From Flavobacterium limnophilum (GTDB taxonomy: Bacteria > Bacteroidota > Bacteroidia > Flavobacteriales > Flavobacteriaceae): 64,000 nucleotides of DNA. Location of the stretch: assembly GCF_027111315.2 (NCBI RefSeq), contig NZ_CP114289.2, positions 1,612,001 to 1,676,000 on the forward strand, written 5' to 3'. The first letter of the stretch is position 1. The number at the start of each line of letters is the position of its first letter. Shown piece by piece: positions 62,040 to 64,000 of the stretch. A program made the translations under genes and the position numbers. Under the pieces are notes generated by a model. It made no database searches and was not told the DNA's origin. It was given only the letters and a program-made list of their open reading frames with translations.

Positions 62040-62210
62040 TCAGGATTGCATAAAATCACACTGAACAACATAAAGTTGAATTGAGAAATATACTTGGTTT
62101 TTTATTGTGTCTAAAAGCAAGAATTAATTCCGGCCACAAGCATGGTCTATGCATAGTAAGCCGGGCTAACAAGCAATGATTTCAATTCATCACAAAGATA
62201 AATATAAAAC

Positions 62211-62247
62211 AAAACCTCCTTTAAATCAGTTTTAAAGGAGGTTTTTT
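62211..62247. terminator. Bidirectional intrinsic terminator
   Basis: AAAACCTCCTTTAAA pairs with TTTAAAGGAGGTTTT around TCAGT, between the convergent lipoprotein and MFS genes. Confidence 0.92.
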
Positions 62248-62263
62248 TGGATATATAAATCTC

Positions 62264-63637
62264 TTAAAGACTCGCTTGAACCTCTTCAGGATTGTGTTTG
62301 TGTTTGAATAAAATAGCAAAAGCAACGGCAATTATCAAAGCATAAGTAGCAAAAGCCAACCAGATATCATGCCAATCTCTCATCATAATCACTTTATCAA
62401 ACAAACCATCTGCATTTATTGCATTACCTTGAATCTTTACAAACTCAACCATTCTAGGATTCGTGCTTTCTGTTTGCAGAAAAGAAGCTAAATCAGTAGT
62501 ATTACTAAATGATTTAGTAAAAAAACGTTCTATTGCCCATCCTGAAGTAAAACTTCCTAGTACAGCTCCTACTCCATTTGTCATCATCATAAACAATCCT
62601 TGAGCCGAAGAACGATTTTTGGGATCAGTTTGTGTTTCAACAAATAAAGATCCTGATATGTTAAAGAAATCAAATGCCATTCCGTAAACGATACAAGACA
62701 TAATAATCATCCACAATCCATCGACTGGATTTCCAAAGGAAAACAAACCAAAACGCAATACCCAAGCCAGCATACTCATTAACATAACTTGTTTGATCCC
62801 AAAACGTTTCAAGAAAAAGGGAATAGCCAGAATAAATAAAGTCTCCGATATTTGAGAAATTGACATAATTATAGTTGAATATTTCACTACAAAGGAATCT
62901 GCATAGATAGGAAAATGTTTGAATTCATCCAAGAACACATCGCCATAGGCATTGGTAAGTTGCAAAGCCGCACCTAAAAACATGGAAAAAATAAAGAACA
63001 ACGCCATTTTATAATTAGCAAACAATTTAAAAGCTTCCAATCCCAATGTCTCCGTCAATGAAGAATTCTCTTTGGTCAATCGCTGTGGCTCGCATTTTGG
63101 CAATGTATAAGAATAAATCCCCAAAGCAATAGCGGCAATCCCAGCTATATAAAATTGATAAGCTGTTGCTTTATTCCCTGTTAGATTTGTAATCCACATG
63201 GCGACAATAAACCCCACAGTGCCATAAACACGAATGGGAGGAAAACTCTTCACTACATCTAATCCACTTTTCTTCAAAGCATTATAAGAAATAGAATTAC
63301 TCAAAGAAATGGTTGGCATATAAAAACACATCGCCAAGAGCATAACGTATATAAAAGTTGTTGGAGTAGTAACTTCTGGTAAATAAAACAAAACCAACCC
63401 GTACAAAATATGAAGCGCACTATATAGTTTTTCAGCATTGACCCATCTGTCTGCAATAATTCCAGTTAGGGTTGGCATAAATAGAGAAGCAATCCCCATT
63501 GTGCTAAAAACTAAACCAAATTGAGTTCCTTCCCAATTTTTTGTTCCGAACCAATAGTTTGCAATAGTAATTAGCCAAGCTCCCCAAACAAAAAACTGGA
63601 GAAAGCTCATCAGCGTTAGACGATTCTTAATATTCAT
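62264..63637 (-). CDS. Nucleoside:H+ symporter-type MFS transporter
   Basis: 457 residues with 12 membrane segments. The opening LTLMSFLQFFVWGAWLITIANYWF and FSTMGIASLFMPTLTGIIADRWVNAEKLY match the NupG/Nuc_H_symport family of the major facilitator superfamily; the second half has NRSSAQGLFMMMTNGVGAVLGSFTSG. It should import nucleosides or related purines/pyrimidines with protons, although sugar-phosphate relatives exist. No nucleoside-salvage gene is adjacent in the window. A truncated copy of its 3' end lies at 42871-42991. Confidence 0.88.
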   Translation of the reverse strand: MNIKNRLTLMSFLQFFVWGAWLITIANYWFGTKNWEGTQFGLVFSTMGIASLFMPTLTGIIADRWVNAEKLYSALHILYGLVLFYLPEVTTPTTFIYVMLLAMCFYMPTISLSNSISYNALKKSGLDVVKSFPPIRVYGTVGFIVAMWITNLTGNKATAYQFYIAGIAAIALGIYSYTLPKCEPQRLTKENSSLTETLGLEAFKLFANYKMALFFIFSMFLGAALQLTNAYGDVFLDEFKHFPIYADSFVVKYSTIIMSISQISETLFILAIPFFLKRFGIKQVMLMSMLAWVLRFGLFSFGNPVDGLWMIIMSCIVYGMAFDFFNISGSLFVETQTDPKNRSSAQGLFMMMTNGVGAVLGSFTSGWAIERFFTKSFSNTTDLASFLQTESTNPRMVEFVKIQGNAINADGLFDKVIMMRDWHDIWLAFATYALIIAVAFAILFKHKHNPEEVQASL

Positions 63638-63744
63638 AATAATGTAGGCTTAAAATTTAATGACAATTTATCTTGTGCGTAAATCTACCACTAAATTCAG
63701 ATATTCAAATTAAAATAAATAAAAAAATTCGCTCTAAATAAAAA

Positions 63745-63775
63745 AAAAACCATCCCGTTCTGCGGGATGGTTTTT
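63745..63775. terminator. Bidirectional intrinsic terminator
   Basis: AAAAACCATCCCG pairs with CGGGATGGTTTTT around TTCTG. No plus-strand gene precedes it, so it probably ends a minus-strand gene that begins beyond the window's right edge. Confidence 0.85.
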
Positions 63776-63819
63776 CTAACTAATTAACAAACTTAAAACT
63801 CTATATTCTTAAATCAGTA

Positions 63820-63990
63820 GGTTAAGTCTTAAAGCAGATTGTGGGGCAAACTCTTTAATTTCTTATTTTTTAATTTAACAGGTTAAGATTAAAGTAGATT
63901 GTGGGGCAAACTCTTTAAAATCTTCACAACATTTTTTTTAAATCAGATAAAATACAATAAAAGTAATTGTGGGGGCAATTCTTTAAAAAT
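63820..63990. repeat. Three spaced copies of a GTGGGGCAAACTC repeat
   Basis: AAAG(C/T)AGATTGTGGGGCAAA followed by CTCTTTAA occurs with GTGGGG at 63841 and 63901 (60 bases apart) and a diverged copy (GTGGGGGCAATTCTTTAA) at 63969. Upstream of the first two, GGTTAAG(T/A) is also shared. No gene is seen here; the repeats continue to the window edge. Confidence 0.7.
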
Positions 63991-64000
63991 ACTTGTTAAT

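Noticed and set aside
63820..63990. Possible CRISPR array
   Set aside because: Only three copies, unequal spacing (60 and 68 bases), repeat diverges, spacers partly alike, and no cas gene in the window.

Overview
The window looks like a chromosome segment from a Flavobacterium-type member of the Bacteroidota. The evidence is low GC with TAnnTTTG-type -7 promoter boxes (before the OmpA-like gene, uvrD/pcrA-like gene, pheT, rpsA and others), two secreted proteins with type IX secretion (T9SS) tails (one type B, one type A), SusC/SusD outer-membrane transport genes, an ECF sigma/FecR pair, and a housekeeping set (UvrD-type helicase, recG, pheT, rpsA) with Bacteroidota-style sequences. No rRNA, tRNA, intact insertion sequence, CRISPR array or prophage was seen.

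Layout. 1-10.2 kb: mostly ordinary genes (tail of an HsdR-N-domain gene, glycosyltransferase, OmpA-like lipoprotein, YciO-type protein, UvrD helicase, TSUP exporter, Dph6-like ATP-pyrophosphatase) plus a family-9 pectate lyase. 10.2-18.1 kb: a patchwork between the Dph6-like gene and recG. It holds one intact DUF1697 gene and four fragments of the same gene, interleaved with a T9SS cargo gene, a small outer-membrane barrel gene and three small AT-rich genes that resemble defence-island genes (DUF3800, a membrane-anchored coiled coil, an AbiGi/DUF2971-like protein). A perfect 24-bp direct repeat brackets the last 3.1 kb. 18.1-31.5 kb: recG, a complete RND efflux operon, bestrophin, MepB, pheT and an orphan ExbD-like protein. 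31.6-42.6 kb: toxin-antitoxin pair, large leucine-rich-repeat T9SS protein, rpsA, NHL-repeat lipoprotein, SIMPL-domain protein, RDD and DUF1801 proteins.

43.3-59.2 kb is a long co-directional minus-strand locus: ECF sigma, FecR anti-sigma, STN-containing SusC, SusD, TlpA-like thioredoxin, M16 peptidase, DsbD, second TlpA-like thioredoxin, and a PLP enzyme of the cysteine-desulfurase fold. The order suggests a self-regulated uptake system for a thiol- or disulfide-containing peptide: import by SusCD, periplasmic cleavage by M16, disulfide handling by the TlpA/DsbD relay, and sulfur or amino-acid processing in the cytoplasm. This substrate is an inference. Hairpins between the genes divide the locus into several transcript segments.

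59.2-64 kb: repeat-rich spacer, second copy of the RDD gene, two exported proteins of unknown function, and a nucleoside-type MFS transporter. Fragments of this segment (RDD gene and transporter 3' end) are also present at 41.7-43.0 kb. The intergenic regions carry several dispersed repeat families: elements with 11-bp tandem units whose sequence differs from site to site, a REP-like hairpin, and long inverted repeats. A three-copy repeat lies at the right edge.
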